64,000 nt of DNA from Ctenosaura bakeri (GCA_948474755.1 CAOLHI010000925.1:248001-312000); one strand, 5' to 3'; counted from the stretch's first letter, positions 44,696-58,317 are shown. A program made the numbers and translations. Notes: generated by a model not told the origin, from the sequence alone.

Positions 44696-46090
44696 TCTGC
44701 CTCCCCAAAAAGGGGGAGGCTGCATCCATTTCTTTTCTTTGCTGGAGCACTATTACCTTCAAGGCCACTGCCTCTCTGTCTGCAGAGACACAGGACGGCA
44801 AAGAAAAGGAGCAAACAAGAGAGGAAAACGGGGCTTCCTCTCCTTTTATCACTAGAGGAGGCCTCCACATGCTTTAAGATATGTTAAATTAAATCTATTT
44901 TAAGAAGTATGTACATGGAAAGGAAGCTAGTAGTACCCTACAGGGGCAATATTTGTCAGCACACCACCAAAGCACATGATCAAGAATAATGCATTTCTAA
45001 ACTGACTTTAATTTTTCAGAATCAAATTACACTTTGTGCCTACCTCTGCTAATTGGATACCTGCTATTTATCACCCTACCATCACTGGAATTCATCAAGC
45101 ATTCAGTTTTAGAGGTTTATCTTCATTACTTAGAAAAGGAAACCTGCACCACACTTTTAATATTGCAGGCTAGATTTCATTTGTCAGGTCTTTCATATTA
45201 ACTTGAATGTTCTCTCTCTCTCTTTTTTCTTTTAAAGTGATTTTACGACATCTTCTGTCATAATGCAAGTGGCAGGTTCATTACTCTTTGTCTGAGCTGC
45301 ACTGTCAATTTACATTGTGTTTCCATTGTAAGGCATGTAATAAAGCAATCTTATGAAAGATGGTAAACAGAGCTACAGCCCTTCTTGTTTTCAGTTTGCT
45401 ATACCATGGGCTCCATTATACGCAAAAAGCAAGAATGAAGGATCAATCTGAGATGATGGTTGAAGTGCCGAGTCTTGGAAGTGGGGAACCAGAACTTGGA
45501 AACTGTTATTTTTGGACGATAATTCTGAGAATGCCTCCACCAGCATCACCCTGGCTGGGGTTTTCTGGGAAATGTACGCCAAAAGGGTAACTTTCTTTCT
45601 TAAGCTCTGGTCGGTTTGAATGAATAACTTGTTATGGGTTTCCTTATTAATGTCAGTGGTTGTTTAGTGTCAGCCTTCCTAGCTTTCTTTCTTCATGGTG
45701 TGTGGCAGCTGAGAGCTGGAGTGTATTATCTAAAGCTTCACTTCTTTCTACTTCTGTTTTTTCAAATTAATGTGGAGACCTGACTGAAAATATGCAGCTG
45801 GCTACTCATTGCTTGTGACACATTTGGCAGCTGTTGGAAATGTAGCGCCTGCTCTAATTAGTAAGTAGGAGAAGCAGGAATCTCTTGATTAACTGAGACA
45901 AAAGTAGAGTATTAAGTGGGGTTAAACTAAGTTTATCACATACTTCAGAGGTAACCTCCGGAGTCCCAAGGCCAGGCCTCTCATTTCTGCACTGCTAACT
46001 GTGTCACTAAAGGCCCATCAAAGTAGACAACTGTATTTTCTGAGTTAAAGACTCTTTCTGTGTGACTTGCCCAACTTTCTGTGTTTTCTG
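44696..46090. other. Intergenic; half MITE near 45540-45600
   Basis: No gene recognised. 'ctggctggggttttctggga' and 'cgccaaaagggtaactttct' near 45550 match the foldback MITE arm also seen near 3690 and 54800. Confidence 0.4.
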
Positions 46091-46833
46091 CAGTGGTGTA
46101 GACTCGAGTCAATAGACTTGGACTCAAGTTGGACTTAAGTTGCTTCAGTGACTCGACATGGACTCGACTTAGCAATAAATGATGTACTGACTCGACTCGA
46201 CTCAAGACTTGTACATTTTTAGTGACTGACTTGCTGCCCTTGGTTCAGTAACAACACATACATTGAGAAACCTTATGACTTTGAACAACACCTCCATCTC
46301 TTTTTGCCTACTGGTCGCATGGCAATCTGTCTCAAGCCCAAAGTGTGGGCGCATTTCTCAGAGGAGAACAGCAAATGAGATAGGCAATGGGCTTGAGGCA
46401 AGCTTGAGGTCTGCTTAGCGGTCTGTCCCTGCTTCTAAAACTTTACCTAAGGAGCCTTCTAAAACTTTACCTAAGAACAGAAGACAAGACTCACCCCCAG
46501 AGTGCAGGGTGCATTTCTCAAACAGCAAATGTGTTAGGCAGCAGGCTTGGGGAGGAAGGATCTCTCCTTCTAAAGCTTTTGAAGCTTCAGTAAAAGGGGG
46601 TAAAAAGGATCCTATTCCCCACTTTCAAAGCTGCAGGTGGCAAAATCACAAATGCGGAGGCCTGATTCTGTTTAAATTGTTAAAACTGACTTTATTTGGC
46701 TCTGTCCAATAATTCAGAAATTTTGGTTGGGGTATAAAGTTGACTTCCAGACTTGAGACTTGACTTGAGACTTGAAGGTAGAGCCTTGAGACTTGACTTG
46801 AGACTTGGAGTAAAAGACTTAAATACATCACTG
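46091..46833. mobile_element. hAT-type non-autonomous element with GACTTGAGACTTG repeats
   Basis: 743 bp. Starts CAGTGGTGTAGACTCG and ends TACATCACTG, with perfect 8-bp duplications GTTTTCTG at 46083-46090 and 46834-46841. Both subterminal zones are dense arrays of GACTCGA/GACTTGAGACTTG-type short repeats, including the palindrome GACTCGAGTC near 46102. A 23-bp tandem duplication ('cttctaaaactttacctaag') lies at about 46433-46476. No protein encoded. Confidence 0.9.
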
Positions 46834-46841
46834 GTTTTCTG

Positions 46842-49276
46842 TGCCAGAAACTAAGGAGAAGAATAGATTTTATTTCCACAACAAACTGGACTGTGGCCAC
46901 TTTGTCACACTGGTTGTCAGCTTCACACATTTTAGTGTCACTTACAGGTCTATTCTACATCTTCCCCCAGGCCTGATGTTTCATCCTGAATGACCAGTGC
47001 CAGTCCCTGAATCTCAATGCAAACATATCTAAAAATGTGTTCTGAGCAATGTCATTAGGCAATTGTTGCAAAAGCATCACACCTATTAGGAAGATTTGTT
47101 GCAGCAGCAAGGTAGAAGACCAACTAACTTGAGCCTTTGCTTTTGTCTGGCTGGAACTGGACTTCAGCCGAAAATCATCCTGGAATTACCCTAAAAGCCT
47201 TAAATGCATCCAAACAACCACCCCCTTCCCTGAACCCCCCCCCAACCCTGATTCCTCTCAAATATCTTACTTTCTCTCTGTTTCTCTTTCAAAACACCAA
47301 CAGGAAGTAGCATGATGTCACTTCCCCTTAGAATTTTGAATGAGAAAAGAAAGAGAAATGAAGGTATTTTGGTTCACTCAAGGCAGTGGTGTAACTTGTA
47401 GAGGAGTCAGGGGGGTGGAAAATTGAACCCTGCCTTCCCTCATTGACCACACTGCTTTACTGCTAGGCTTCAGAGAGGGTTTTTTTTTTTTTTAAATTAA
47501 ACATTAAAAGGAGACATAAGGAGTGGGGATAAAGAAGGGAGGCAGAAGCAGGGGCAGTAAGAAGAAACAATCAATTTGTTTTGCTGCCTTCTTACTTTCA
47601 CCACCTCTACCATATTTTTAATTCTTGGGAGACAAAAAGAGAGTCTGGACTCGGAAGTGGCAAGGAAGAGCAAGAAAAAAATGGCAAGAATAATCATTTA
47701 TGTGGGACAAATCAGCACATACTGACAGTTTGGAGGAGCCTTGTGTCTTTCCCTTAAAACTCTGCAAATATTTTACAAACAGACTGATTCCTTTTGATAG
47801 TACTTTACGCTAGATTATCACAGACCACACACATGGTTTAGTAATAAAGATATATTTTTAATAGCCGGACAAAAACAAAGCCAAAACTAGACAATATTTG
47901 ATCCTTTCTCCTGAATTTCTTGGACACTATTTAAGATACTACACATGCGGAAAGAGAACATGTACATTGACAGTGTGGTTCTTATTTGATTTAATCATTT
48001 GTTTAATAGATTTCTGACACAGACAAAAATATACATCTGTTAACAAACAATAGTCACAACTACTACCCTGTTTAAACAGCAGACTTATAATATATACTGA
48101 TTAGCTGCACATTGTATTTGATCAATTCAGCTTGGAAGTTGGATAAACAATTAAATTTTCCCCTAGGATTTAAAATAGCTGAAAATCTGAAATATTGAAA
48201 TATTTGAAATATTGAATGGTCCCACACTATGAAAATAAAAGCCTAAAATCTGATGGTTGTAGTATTTGATTAACTTCTATAAAGTATACATTCAGTTAGT
48301 CCCTCACAATGTTCGTAATATATACATATCGTCGTATACAGACAAAATAGTACTTTATCACTTACTTCTATTAAAGTTTCTGGCATGGCTCTTGATACAG
48401 CAGGGTTGGCCTAAGACATTTTTCCTGCCAAAGAAAAAGCAGGAAATGGTACCAGCTTGCCACTAAATCAAGGTGCAGAGTATACCCATATGTAGCCAGC
48501 ATATTTGGGGACCGAAAGAGGAGAATCCCAAAGCATTCTCCCCCTTCCCTCACAATAATAGTAATACTAAAGAAAAAATAAAAATACACCAATAATAAAT
48601 TACATAACAACTTGCTGTCCTGATGGCATCCCAAATCAGCTGCCTGAGATGGCTGTTTACTCTGCATAAAGATGGGGCTGGCAGAGCAACCCTCACTTTG
48701 CAACTTTTCATTTGTGTGTGACTGTGCTGCTGCTAGTAGCAGTGATGGGACCATGCTGCAGGTCTTATGGTGGTCTGTACTTGTGCCTCCTCACCATCTC
48801 TACCCTGAAAAGGTCCATTGACTGAATTCCACTTTGTTCTTGCGATGAAGGAATCTACACACCAGGGGGCTGCTGTAATGCTGGATCAACAGATGGGTCT
48901 TGCACCAAAATCCCCTCACCACCAAACCATAACATCTTATTTCCTGGGGTGAAATATAAAATGGTGCCCCCCCATTCCACTTACAGAAACCAACTAGACT
49001 AGTGCTTGAATCCTGCATCGGTGAGGGGATAGCATCTTCCACCTCACTGGCGGGTAGTAGGCTAGAGCATGAAAGCCTGGTTGCTGGGAAAACATCACTT
49101 GTCCTGTGGAGGAGAATCACCAAGTGACTGGCATCATTGTACCTGCTATGCCACTAGGCATCTGCTACCAGAGCTAACTACCTCACTCTGACATACACAC
49201 AAGGAAACACAGGAAGGAAAAATAAATGAACACATAAAGTTAAGAAAGAACACAAACCAGTTCCACTACAGACAGA
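46842..49276. other. Intergenic, no gene recognised
   Basis: Unassigned. 'ggcagtggtgtaacttgtag' near 47384 looks like another hAT left end, but no matching right end was found. Confidence 0.4.
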
Positions 49277-49644
49277 GGCCCTTTCCACATGGACATGGTG
49301 TCACAGCATGGGGACGCGAGAGGGACCATGATGTTGCTTCTGCAAGATGTCTTAGTGGTTCCATCTTTTTGGCATTGCCAGCTGGTGCAACTGTGGGGTA
49401 ATAACCCTTGATTGAACAATGCTCCCACACTTACCTCCCATCTGGAAGTGCTGGAAGTGCCAGTGCTGCATGGGGAAGAGCCCAGCTGTGCTGTGGAAGG
49501 AAGAGGCATGTCCCTTGCACTCACTTCTGGAGCGAGCTGGTCTGATATGGAGGGGAATATTCCTGATGTGCTCCCTTCCTGCCAAAGGTGCTGCCAGGAT
49601 CATAACCGGACAATGATGGGACAAGGTGACTTGTGGAAAAGGCC
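49277..49644. mobile_element. Harbinger-type non-autonomous element, family B, copy 1
   Basis: 368 bp. GGCCCTTTCCACATGGACATG to TTGTGGAAAAGGCC. Flanks AGA and ATA differ at one base. The body shares 'ggaagaggcatgtcccttgc' and 'tgctcccttcctgccaaagg' with copy 2 at 57747. Confidence 0.82.
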
Positions 49645-50159
49645 ATAGTATCCCCCCTCACTTCATAAGGATTCTGATAGATTCAGTACAAAAAAAAGAA
49701 AAGAAAAGAAAAGAAAAGAAACCACACCTGTTTCCCCCACTTCCTCTGCATGAAGTGAGGGAATAAAATAAATCTCTGCTGAAAATACAGGGATTCTTCT
49801 TCCCTGTGTGAGTCTAGAACATGTCAGTTTTTGTGTATACACAATTACATTGTTTATCTATGCATAGACTAATCCAATGGGTAAAAGAGCTGTCAGATTC
49901 CAGTGAAGATTCTGTCAGATTTTGGCATGTGAAAAACAAACTCACTACAAGAGTTATCTTCCACTCTCTAATCTGACAGGTCTATTTTATCTCTGGATAT
50001 AGGTTATGAAAACATGCGCACGCACACACACAAACAATTGGTTCAAAGACTTCACATTTGGTCTACAATTCAGAAGAGCTGCAGCTCTTTTGTATACTTT
50101 TCATGGCACTCTGAAAATGAGAACTTGCTGAGAACTTTTTCCTCAGAGACCTGTAAGCC
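49645..50159. other. Intergenic with (AAAAG)n at 49692-49721
   Basis: One pentanucleotide microsatellite; otherwise nothing recognised. Confidence 0.5.
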
Positions 50160-50300
50160 ACTCTAAAGTGCAGCCTACCCCAACATGGTGCATGTCACAT
50201 GGTAGAACTACATTCCCCATCAACCCTAGCTGTCAGGGAGAATGCATGATGGGAGATGTAGTCCAAAATATCTAGAGAACATCTGACTGGGAAAGACTGC
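50160..50300. mobile_element. Foldback hAT-like MITE
   Basis: 'cagcctaccccaacatggtg' and 'actacattccccatcaaccc' are mirrored by 'gcatgatgggagatgtagtc'. This palindromic plan matches a common squamate hAT-like MITE. TSD not fixed. Confidence 0.6.
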
Positions 50301-50495
50301 TATAGTGCACTTTATATGCTTATACAATCACCTTTAAGTGATGGAAATGTAATGAACTGAAGGAACGCAGTGAAACACGGACCATCAGTTTTGTGGGATC
50401 TTTCATGGTAAACATACAGAAGACACTGAAAAATGCTACCTTCTTCCCACTTATCTTTTTCAATCCATTTGAGTGTGAAATACGGGAACTTACTT

Positions 50496-50561
50496 GTACA
50501 ACTGACAGCAATTTACAAAGACTTATATTGACACTGGCTACATAGGATTACATGAAAGGCA
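50496..50561 (+). repeat. 66-bp segment duplicated at 55969-56034
   Basis: Begins 'gtacaactgacagcaattta' and ends 'gattacatgaaaggca'. Direct orientation, 64 of 66 positions identical to the other copy, flanks unrelated. Confidence 0.85.
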
Positions 50562-51644
50562 GCAGTTATTCAACAATAATATTCAAGCAGTTCAACTTCC
50601 TTCCACTTATTGAGATATTCTCTAGTGTTTCTAAATCATGGTAAACTCGAGCAGGAATAGGTGAATCTGCTACATTTTTTTTTTTACTGAAAAGCACCAT
50701 AAGAAATGTTCAAAAGCAAGAAACATGGAATTAGTAAAAATGTATAATATTGCCTGCTGTTTTGCTCTCCCTTGTGGAAAAGCACATTCACAGCGATTGT
50801 TCTTAGTTCTTCAGTGTTTGCAGAAGGCAGGACAGTTGTTTGTTTCAAAAAACACTTGGGTTTTAAGGAACTTTTCTGTTCCTTTTTAGAAAGGGACATA
50901 AATTGGGATATAAATTTTTATCTTTCACATGCAACAGCCTCCCTCCACAACTTGCTGAACTCCAGATGTGTTTGACTACATAGCAATGTTGGCTGGGTGT
51001 GATGGGAATTGAGATCCAACACATCTGAAGAGTACAAGGTTGGTGAAGATGGACTCAAGCCCTTTGTTATTACATTATTGGATCTATTTTGAACCAAAAT
51101 GTGTGTTTTTGTCCTAAATAGATTTGTTCCTAGGTCTCCCAAAGCAAACGGCTGAAAGGAGAGGTAGCCTCTCCTCCTGCCCTCAGAGTACATCCCCAGT
51201 CCTAAGCATCTCCTGTATTTGAGATAAATTGCAGAAGGAGAAACATACAGTCACAAGACAGATGCCTGTATTTTTCCCATTCTGTAGCTCTATGAGGGAT
51301 GATCTGGATCAGAGTTGTGGTTGTGTGTATATGTGGGGGTGTATGCGTGTGGAAAAGTTACCTCACCCTCCTGAAGCCACTATGGCTGCTTTCAAACATC
51401 ATGAGATTAATTTATTTCCCATGAAGCATCTAGGTAGGCCTTTAACCTTCTTGAGTCTCAGGCCATCCTCACACCCTCCTTCCCCCACAGTCCAGTGAAA
51501 GAAAATACAAAGCTGAGACAAAGCTATGGAATGCCTCAGTTCTGTAATTTAATTCCTTCCTCAAACACTGAACAGAAATTTGGCATTTCTTATGTAGCTG
51601 CTTATGACATAGGTTTAATATACGGTGACACTGAAACTTGAACT
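50562..51644. other. Intergenic, no gene recognised
   Basis: A short decayed MITE arm near 50960-51050 ('gatgggaattgagatccaac'). No gene seen. Confidence 0.4.
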
Positions 51645-52008
51645 AAAGTGGTCCCTCCACTTTCATGAGGGTTTGGGGCACAGAACATTTGGGAAAGTGG
51701 AAAAACCATGAATAACTCCCCTCCTCTGACCCCCTCTCCTTGTTCCCCTGCCTTTTGTGCACCAGACCCAGAGGCAAAGGAATGGGAGTAGGGAGCTCCA
51801 GAGGGGAGAAGGAAGGCTTGTGCAAGACCCTCTTCCCCAATATTCCTTTGGTTTTTCTCCAGACTCTCTGGCCTTCCTTCTCTGTGCCTGGCAAAATGCA
51901 AGGGAATGGGAAGAGAAGAGTAGGGGGAGGGAAGACACATGCATGCCCAATTAATAATCAAATTCATGGAGGTCAAACCTGCAAATGTGGAGGGAGGACT
52001 GTACATAT
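51645..52008. mobile_element. Palindromic-ended MITE (family G), copy 1
   Basis: 'gtggtccctccactttcatg' at the left is mirrored by 'gcaaatgtggagggaggact' at the right. Related ends flank 58318-58975 and appear alone near 12400 and 63430. Superfamily not assigned. Open frames across it are antisense or chance. Confidence 0.6.
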
Positions 52009-53217
52009 TTCTAAACTGGCTTACTTCATACAATGGGAGGGAGGGCATGAGGAAGCATGCTGTGGTTGACAGGTAGAACTGAGGCAAAATAGTGCATTTA
52101 AACTGTAATTTGTAAAAATAAAAACTCATTTTTATTTCTACTACTATATGCATATATCAAATTAGAACCCAGCAAAAGGAGCACATACTTGTGTGTAGGT
52201 AAGGAATCAGTCTTGTAAAAACTGTAAAAACAAGAAAATAAGTGCAAACAAATAAACAAAAACCATTATATTTTCTTTCATTAGCAGGAAAATGTATATT
52301 TTTACATGTTAAAGCTTCTGGTAGAGCTAATTACTTTGCAAAACTTAATAAAACATATAAGCACTTAATCCTCTGAACTTTTCAGTTTTAGAAGCTTTTA
52401 AAGTGAATTTCAGCAACAGAAGACTTAGGATACAATCCTGCTAAATGCAAGCATATATATGCTCTCTTAGTGGGAAAGTTAAATATATGCTGAAGTCTCT
52501 TTCACAGAAATCTACAATATTTAAAAGTGTTTCAGTCTGCCAGGGTAACACTCTGCTAGTTGATCTGCTTATTTAGAAAAAGTACTTGATACAGCAGTTC
52601 TATGATGACTCAGTACAAATGGACATCGCAGGTTTGAACATTCCCACACATAAACAAATTTTGGTGCAAGACTAAGACTGTGAGATATTAGCTTTTTGTG
52701 AGGAGAACGTTCTTGATATGAGGAAGCATTCAGACATGTTATTCTCCCACATGCACTAAAGTCCCCTTAGAAGGGTTGTACAGCACACTCAATAGGTAGA
52801 TTGGCCTCTAGAGAATGTAGAGGCACCCATGACTCTGTGGTAGAAAGGAAAAGACATTTCTTCTCCTGGATATTCCTACAGCACCTATGGACAGCTGGAT
52901 TTTACTGCTAGATGTATAACCAGATTGTGATCTAGAGGCAGCAGTCCCCACATAACTGGACAGTGGGGACAATAACAACCAGACAGATAGTAATCCAAGG
53001 CTATAGCTCCCTGGATCTCATGACTTCATTAGCCATCATTATTCAGCTGGCCCTTCCTGGCTGTAAAAAGAACAGTTGTGGCATCAGAAGAGGCTAACAT
53101 TTGTCTGTGGATGCTCCTCTAAGGGTGTTATCTCTGTGCAAACATTGCCTGTGGCTAGTAAAAACAGCTGTTTTTCTTTGGTGAATGACACTGGTTCATA
53201 CTATTCATTCATTCACA
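52009..53217. other. Intergenic, no gene recognised
   Basis: No exon or clear repeat identified. Confidence 0.4.
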
Positions 53218-53520
53218 CGTGGCTCTCCAACAAGTTGTTGGACTACAGCTCCCATCATCACTTAGGGCCTTTATGCATGACCCTGTTATGGTGCTACTAT
53301 TCTACTTTCAACCTCCTGTGGAATTCTGGGGTTTGTAGTTTCATGAGACCAAAGAGCTCTCTGGCTGAGAATTCTAAATGCCCCTCCTTCAACTGCAAAC
53401 CCCAGGATTCCATAGGAGGTTGAAAGTGGAATAATAGCACCATAACTGTGTAGTGCAGAAAGGCCCTTAGCCTTAGCTATGCTGACCAGGGTTGATGGGA
53501 GTGGATGTTCAACAGTACAT
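53218..53520. mobile_element. hAT-like MITE split by a family E MITE
   Basis: 'gttgttggactacagctccc' at 53235-53254 and the inverted partner 'accagggttgatgggagtgg' with 'atgttcaacagta' at 53486-53518 are two halves of one palindromic MITE. A family E copy with its own TTA duplication sits between them. Confidence 0.7.
53265..53466. mobile_element. Foldback Harbinger-type MITE (family E), nested
   Basis: 202 bp. GGGCCTTTATGCATGACCC to GTAGTGCAGAAAGGCCC, flanked by TTA at 53262-53264 and 53467-53469. Inserted into an older hAT-like MITE. Confidence 0.88.
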
Positions 53521-55968
53521 AGAGAGCTGCACATCCCCCATTCCATTGACAGAGTCATGATAGTCTCATTTGGGATGGCATCTGAAAGACCAGACAGCCC
53601 ATTTTTCCAGAATAAGCAGTAATTTTCCAGTCTTCCTTTCTCTCCATTAGTAAAGTCTAATCAGACTTTTCTGAAAAATGAGGATGTTTAGTTTTAGAAG
53701 CTTTTGTTGCCCTAATGAAGAGAAATAACACAATTCATGAGAACATTCACTTATGGGGCAAAATGTGGAACAAAACTGACATGGCATACTCTTTCTCTTT
53801 CCCTCTCTCTTTTTAGCAGCGTCTTCACAGTCATTCTCCTCTTGGCAGCTATCAATGAGCAGCAACCATTTCCACTTTTCAAGATACTCTTTGTGTGATG
53901 TCACAGAGCTCTGATGCCAACTCCCAGAATCCCCAAGAATGGCAAAAAAGGATTCTCATAGTCCAAAATGTAGTTTTTCAGAGCTACCACACAGCTTTTT
54001 CAGAGTCACTACAAAGCTTTGTTCCAAGAAGTATTCTGGGAGGAAATGGCACTCTTGTTGGCAGCTGCCATTTCTCCCCCCACCCAGTCTCCATTGCTAG
54101 GGAGCAGTGGTGGTTCTCAAATGAAGTGCTGGTTCTGGGCAGTCGCAACTCCTCTCCAGTTTTTCAAATCTGCTTTTTCACCCCCAAAAGACCATCAAAT
54201 TTGCTTTCTGCTTTCAAAGATATGGGATGGGGGAGTCTTCAGCTCAAGCTTAATCATTTTGTTCCTACATTAATGACAGGCTATGGTTTTTTTCTGCCTT
54301 TGTCTCCAAATTATTGCATGGATGATGTTTATACAATTACATTCCATCTTCTTGATAGTTGCCATAACTTTGAGGTAGAAAAACTTTGCTCCTATTTATA
54401 ATAGTTTAAGGAGAACCTCATGTTTTCCGTAGACAACTGATGAGAATTTAACATTTCACATTTCAGGGAGTCTTCCACATAGAATATCTACTTCATTAAA
54501 GACTGCATTATAAACAAAACTAAGTTTGTTAGTATGGATAACAGAAGTGCTACTGCAAATTTATACAGTCTACTAGAGACTAAAAACCAGAGCAAGGAAG
54601 ATTGGGGCCAGTTCACGGATCTCCTCATATGGACAAATAGGTTAACTGTTAAGAGCTCAAAGGAAAGAAAGATCTGTATGACCAGAGAAAGAAAACAGTG
54701 CAAATGAAGCTTTGAGGCTGTGCTGGCTTGGAGTAGATCTTGGACAAGTTACTTTCTAGACTACAACTCAGAGTATCTCAGCCAGTTTGCTTATTGGTCA
54801 TGCTGGCAGGAGATTCTGGGTTCTGTAGTTGAAAAATAACTTTCCTTAGCTTTGATTCCAGACTAGTAGTTTTGGATCAGGAGTATAAATGACATTTTGA
54901 TGCCTTTGCTCCTGCCTCATTTAAAGCTTTCAAAGATGAGACCCTAATAAGTCCCTGCCATTGTTCAGAAAGACCACCTCTGATAAGGCAATTCCTATTT
55001 GCATGCAAAAGATAATAATTTTATGAATGATTTCCTGATGCAGAAACAACAGTTGTCATGATAGCAGCAGCAGAAACATGCCTCAACAATCAGACTTGCA
55101 AATTAAGCCTTCCAATCACCTTCCAATTTTACCTTCTAATGACCACTCAGAAAACAAAGTATGCTTAATGCAGGTGCAGAAAAACGTGTGCTGTGATGGA
55201 CAACTTTCACTGCTTGAGGACTACTTTTTCTAAATACATATTAACTATATCTATAGTTCAACTGAACAGTAAAGTCAAGGCAATGATCACAAGCTCGTGC
55301 CCCTTTGGTACAGTTTAACTGCTATAGGTGCTTGTGCATAATTATTTTCCACATTAAAATGCCAATAATACTATCTAGCTATAGTTGAATCTACACATTT
55401 CAGTTTCAAAAAGGTTTTCATTTTCCCATGTACAAACCTCTTTCAGGCTGTTATCTACATTAGTTTGCAAGCATGGTAGAATTCTTTCTGCAAAACTCAG
55501 CAGTACACATTTCCTCAATATATTAACTTTTGTATCTGCTTTTCTAAGTGTGTCCAACTTTATGAGTATCTTGAGAAATAAACATTTTCGAGCACCCTCT
55601 TTCCTTTATAATGAACATTTTATGTGCATTTTTATGCTATGAATCAGACCGTGAGATTCTGAAAAATATGGATTTTCGTGCATGAGCATCTTCTGATTCA
55701 TTTATACATTCAGAGCTCTGAATTTGGTAAATTCATACTAAAATTCAGACCATGAGTATTCTCCTTAACATTTAATCCTACCCAGATGTTGAAGAGAAAG
55801 CATGAATTGAACCACAGATTCTTACTGCTTTATGAATGCACATGTTGCTAGTTTCATGAGTCTGTGTGCATACTCAATAGTTTGGTGCACAGCTTGATTC
55901 AGAGTACAGTAAAACCACATCTATCCAAATGCTGACTCACACACAAACATGAGGTTAGTTGGATAAAT
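53521..55968. other. Intergenic; foldback MITE at about 54750-54850
   Basis: 'agttactttctagactacaa' near 54748 and its inverse 'ttctgtagttgaaaaataac' near 54822 form a foldback MITE; parts of the same type lie at 53905-54040. No gene recognised. Confidence 0.45.
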
Positions 55969-56034
55969 GTACAACTGACAGCAATTTACTAAGACTTATA
56001 TTGATACTGGCTACATAGGATTACATGAAAGGCA
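55969..56034 (+). repeat. 66-bp segment, second copy
   Basis: Same segment as 50496-50561 with two substitutions (acaaag/actaag and gacact/gatact). Confidence 0.85.
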
Positions 56035-57746
56035 CACACTGAATCCACGCACAGCTAGGAATATATACAAAGCCAAAATTTGGAAAATATGCTCCTAGTG
56101 TGCTCTGTAACCAAAGCAGTTAACTAATTAGTAATACAGCACATTGAAAAAGATGAAGAAAAGACCTGTATCTGTTGCTAGGTTATACAATTTTAGACTG
56201 AAAGTGCTGCCACTACACATTTGAAGGATCTTTGCATGAAATATACCCAGTATATATGGCAGACTAGAATGCAGGAATATGATTTTAAATTAGCCATTTC
56301 TGTGACCTCCAATATTGTATTTGTAGGAAACTTTTTATGTTGGAAAGGGGAAACATTCAAAGTTATGACCAAAGAGTGAAACTCCAACCCATCCCAAACT
56401 TGGATTTTTTTTTTAAGAACAACTATAGTGATACAATAAAGTCAAGAAACTGTGGTAGCATGATGCACTGTGTTGCAGAACATCATCCTGCCACTGCTCA
56501 GTTATGGTTCATTTCATCATGTGATTATATCCATTCTTCTTCAAAGGGGTGACTGACATTCTATATTGCAATTATGGATTTGTAATCTAAGAGTTACAGA
56601 CCCATAACTGTTCCATATTCACTAACACTATGTAGTTATGATTGTAGCACTATTGCTATGATTGTAAATGCCCTACTGAACCTACTTTTCCAGGCAGTAA
56701 CCGCACTGAGAGACAGAGGTCTGTTCAACTGATGATTGAGATGCAGGAGAAGGATGCTTCCACCCCCTCCTGCAACAATCAGAAGCAGGATCCCGATGTA
56801 ATTCCTTATTCCTGACGCACTAGTGGGAGGGGCGTGAAACATCATTCTCCTGTACACTAATCTCCAGTTGAACAGACCTCCATCTCCTGGTGCAGTTGCT
56901 ACCTGATAAGGAATAGGGGAGGTCAGGCCAGGAGATGTTGCTTATTAAACATACATAAGTAGGCAATACAGAATATGGACCATGGTTCCTAGCTCTGAAC
57001 TTCTCACCGTTCTTGCAGGACCACATTGAAAACTATTTGGGCAGCCCTGTTTTGAGCAGCTGTATTGAATCATTAAAAAACAAAAAACAAAACAAGTAAA
57101 CAAACAAGCAAAACACCAGTAGGCTTTCCTAGTATTTAACAGGAACACTTGGAAAAACCTGTATGAGGAAAACACAGCCCTTTATTCCCAAGTAGAAAAA
57201 TTTTACCTCTGTGAAGATAGTGGAAGTAATTAGTTATAGACAAAGTTTACTATTGTTAGCTGGAAATGGCAATTTGGAGCCTCCTCCATGGGTTTTGGAG
57301 GAGATTATGGGTTTTGTAATCTTCTCTGCTTTGTGGATTTAAATCACTTACTTCCCAATGGGAAATACCATGAGGCCCATGGCATTTTTCTATCCATTCC
57401 AATACAGCATACCTCAGAGAAAAACAAACAAACAGATGTATAATCCCCTATGGAAAACAATTCTCTTAAGCAGTAGGACACTCCTTTTTTAGCCAACCAA
57501 TCCTTCATATTAGTAAGTTTTTTTTTACTTGGGAGTGTCAGTTTAGCAGTAAGGAATTAATGAGGTCTTAGAGAGAACAGCCCTGGAAGGATTCAATCGT
57601 GTAAGAACCAACAGTTTCCTCATCTCTTATCCACTATTTGTGGCCAAGGAGGTGGGGATGGATTAATAGGAGAAGCCTCGATAACTGTATGGGTAACAAT
57701 AAATCCCATTTCAGCCTAGACCCAGTCAACCAACTGAAGTTTCATA
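56035..57746. other. Intergenic, no gene recognised
   Basis: No exon, RNA gene or recognised repeat. Confidence 0.4.
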
Positions 57747-58166
57747 GGCCGTTTCCACATACCATGGCAGTCCCACTATGGGGACAGGATGGCAGCAGTC
57801 CACAGGTTGTGCTTTTGCACAATGTTGTTGCAGTCCCTCTGCCATTCTGTCCCCATGCATCACCATCGCAGGATATTCACTTAACAGATTAAATCCGTTA
57901 AGCACCTGTGATTGTGTGATGCTCCTGTACTTACTTACCTGCCACGCAGAAGGGCAGGAAGCACAATCACAAGCTTCTTTCTCCATTGCAGCATGTGAAG
58001 ATGTCTGGCTGCAGTACAGAAGGAAGGAGCATGTCCCTCGCCCTCCCTTCCACAGGCAGCCGGCCAGGTGTTGAGGGGAGCCTTCCGGTTGTGCTCCCTT
58101 CTTGGCAAAGGCCCTGCTGGGATTGCAAAGGGACAACGTGGGAGAGCGTTGTCATATGGAAATAGG
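57747..58166. mobile_element. Harbinger-type non-autonomous element, family B, copy 2
   Basis: About 420 bp. GGCCGTTTCCACATACCATG at the left; the right end CATATGGAAATAGG is decayed. Left flank ATA, right flank ATT. Shares its body with 49277-49644 but in a longer form. Confidence 0.78.
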
Positions 58167-58317
58167 ATTAGATGTGTGTTTCCATCCCAAAAGTCCTGAT
58201 ACAAAGTGCATCTTTATGTTTAGTTTTAACATTCAGTATTAACCTAGTCTGAAATGGTACAACCCAACAACAGATGAATTACACAGGATTTCTGGTCCTC
58301 TGCAGTAAGAATTGAAG

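Noticed and set aside
51602..52153. Minus-strand open frame of 183 codons
   Set aside because: It spans a family G MITE and its flanks, with no domain or splice context.
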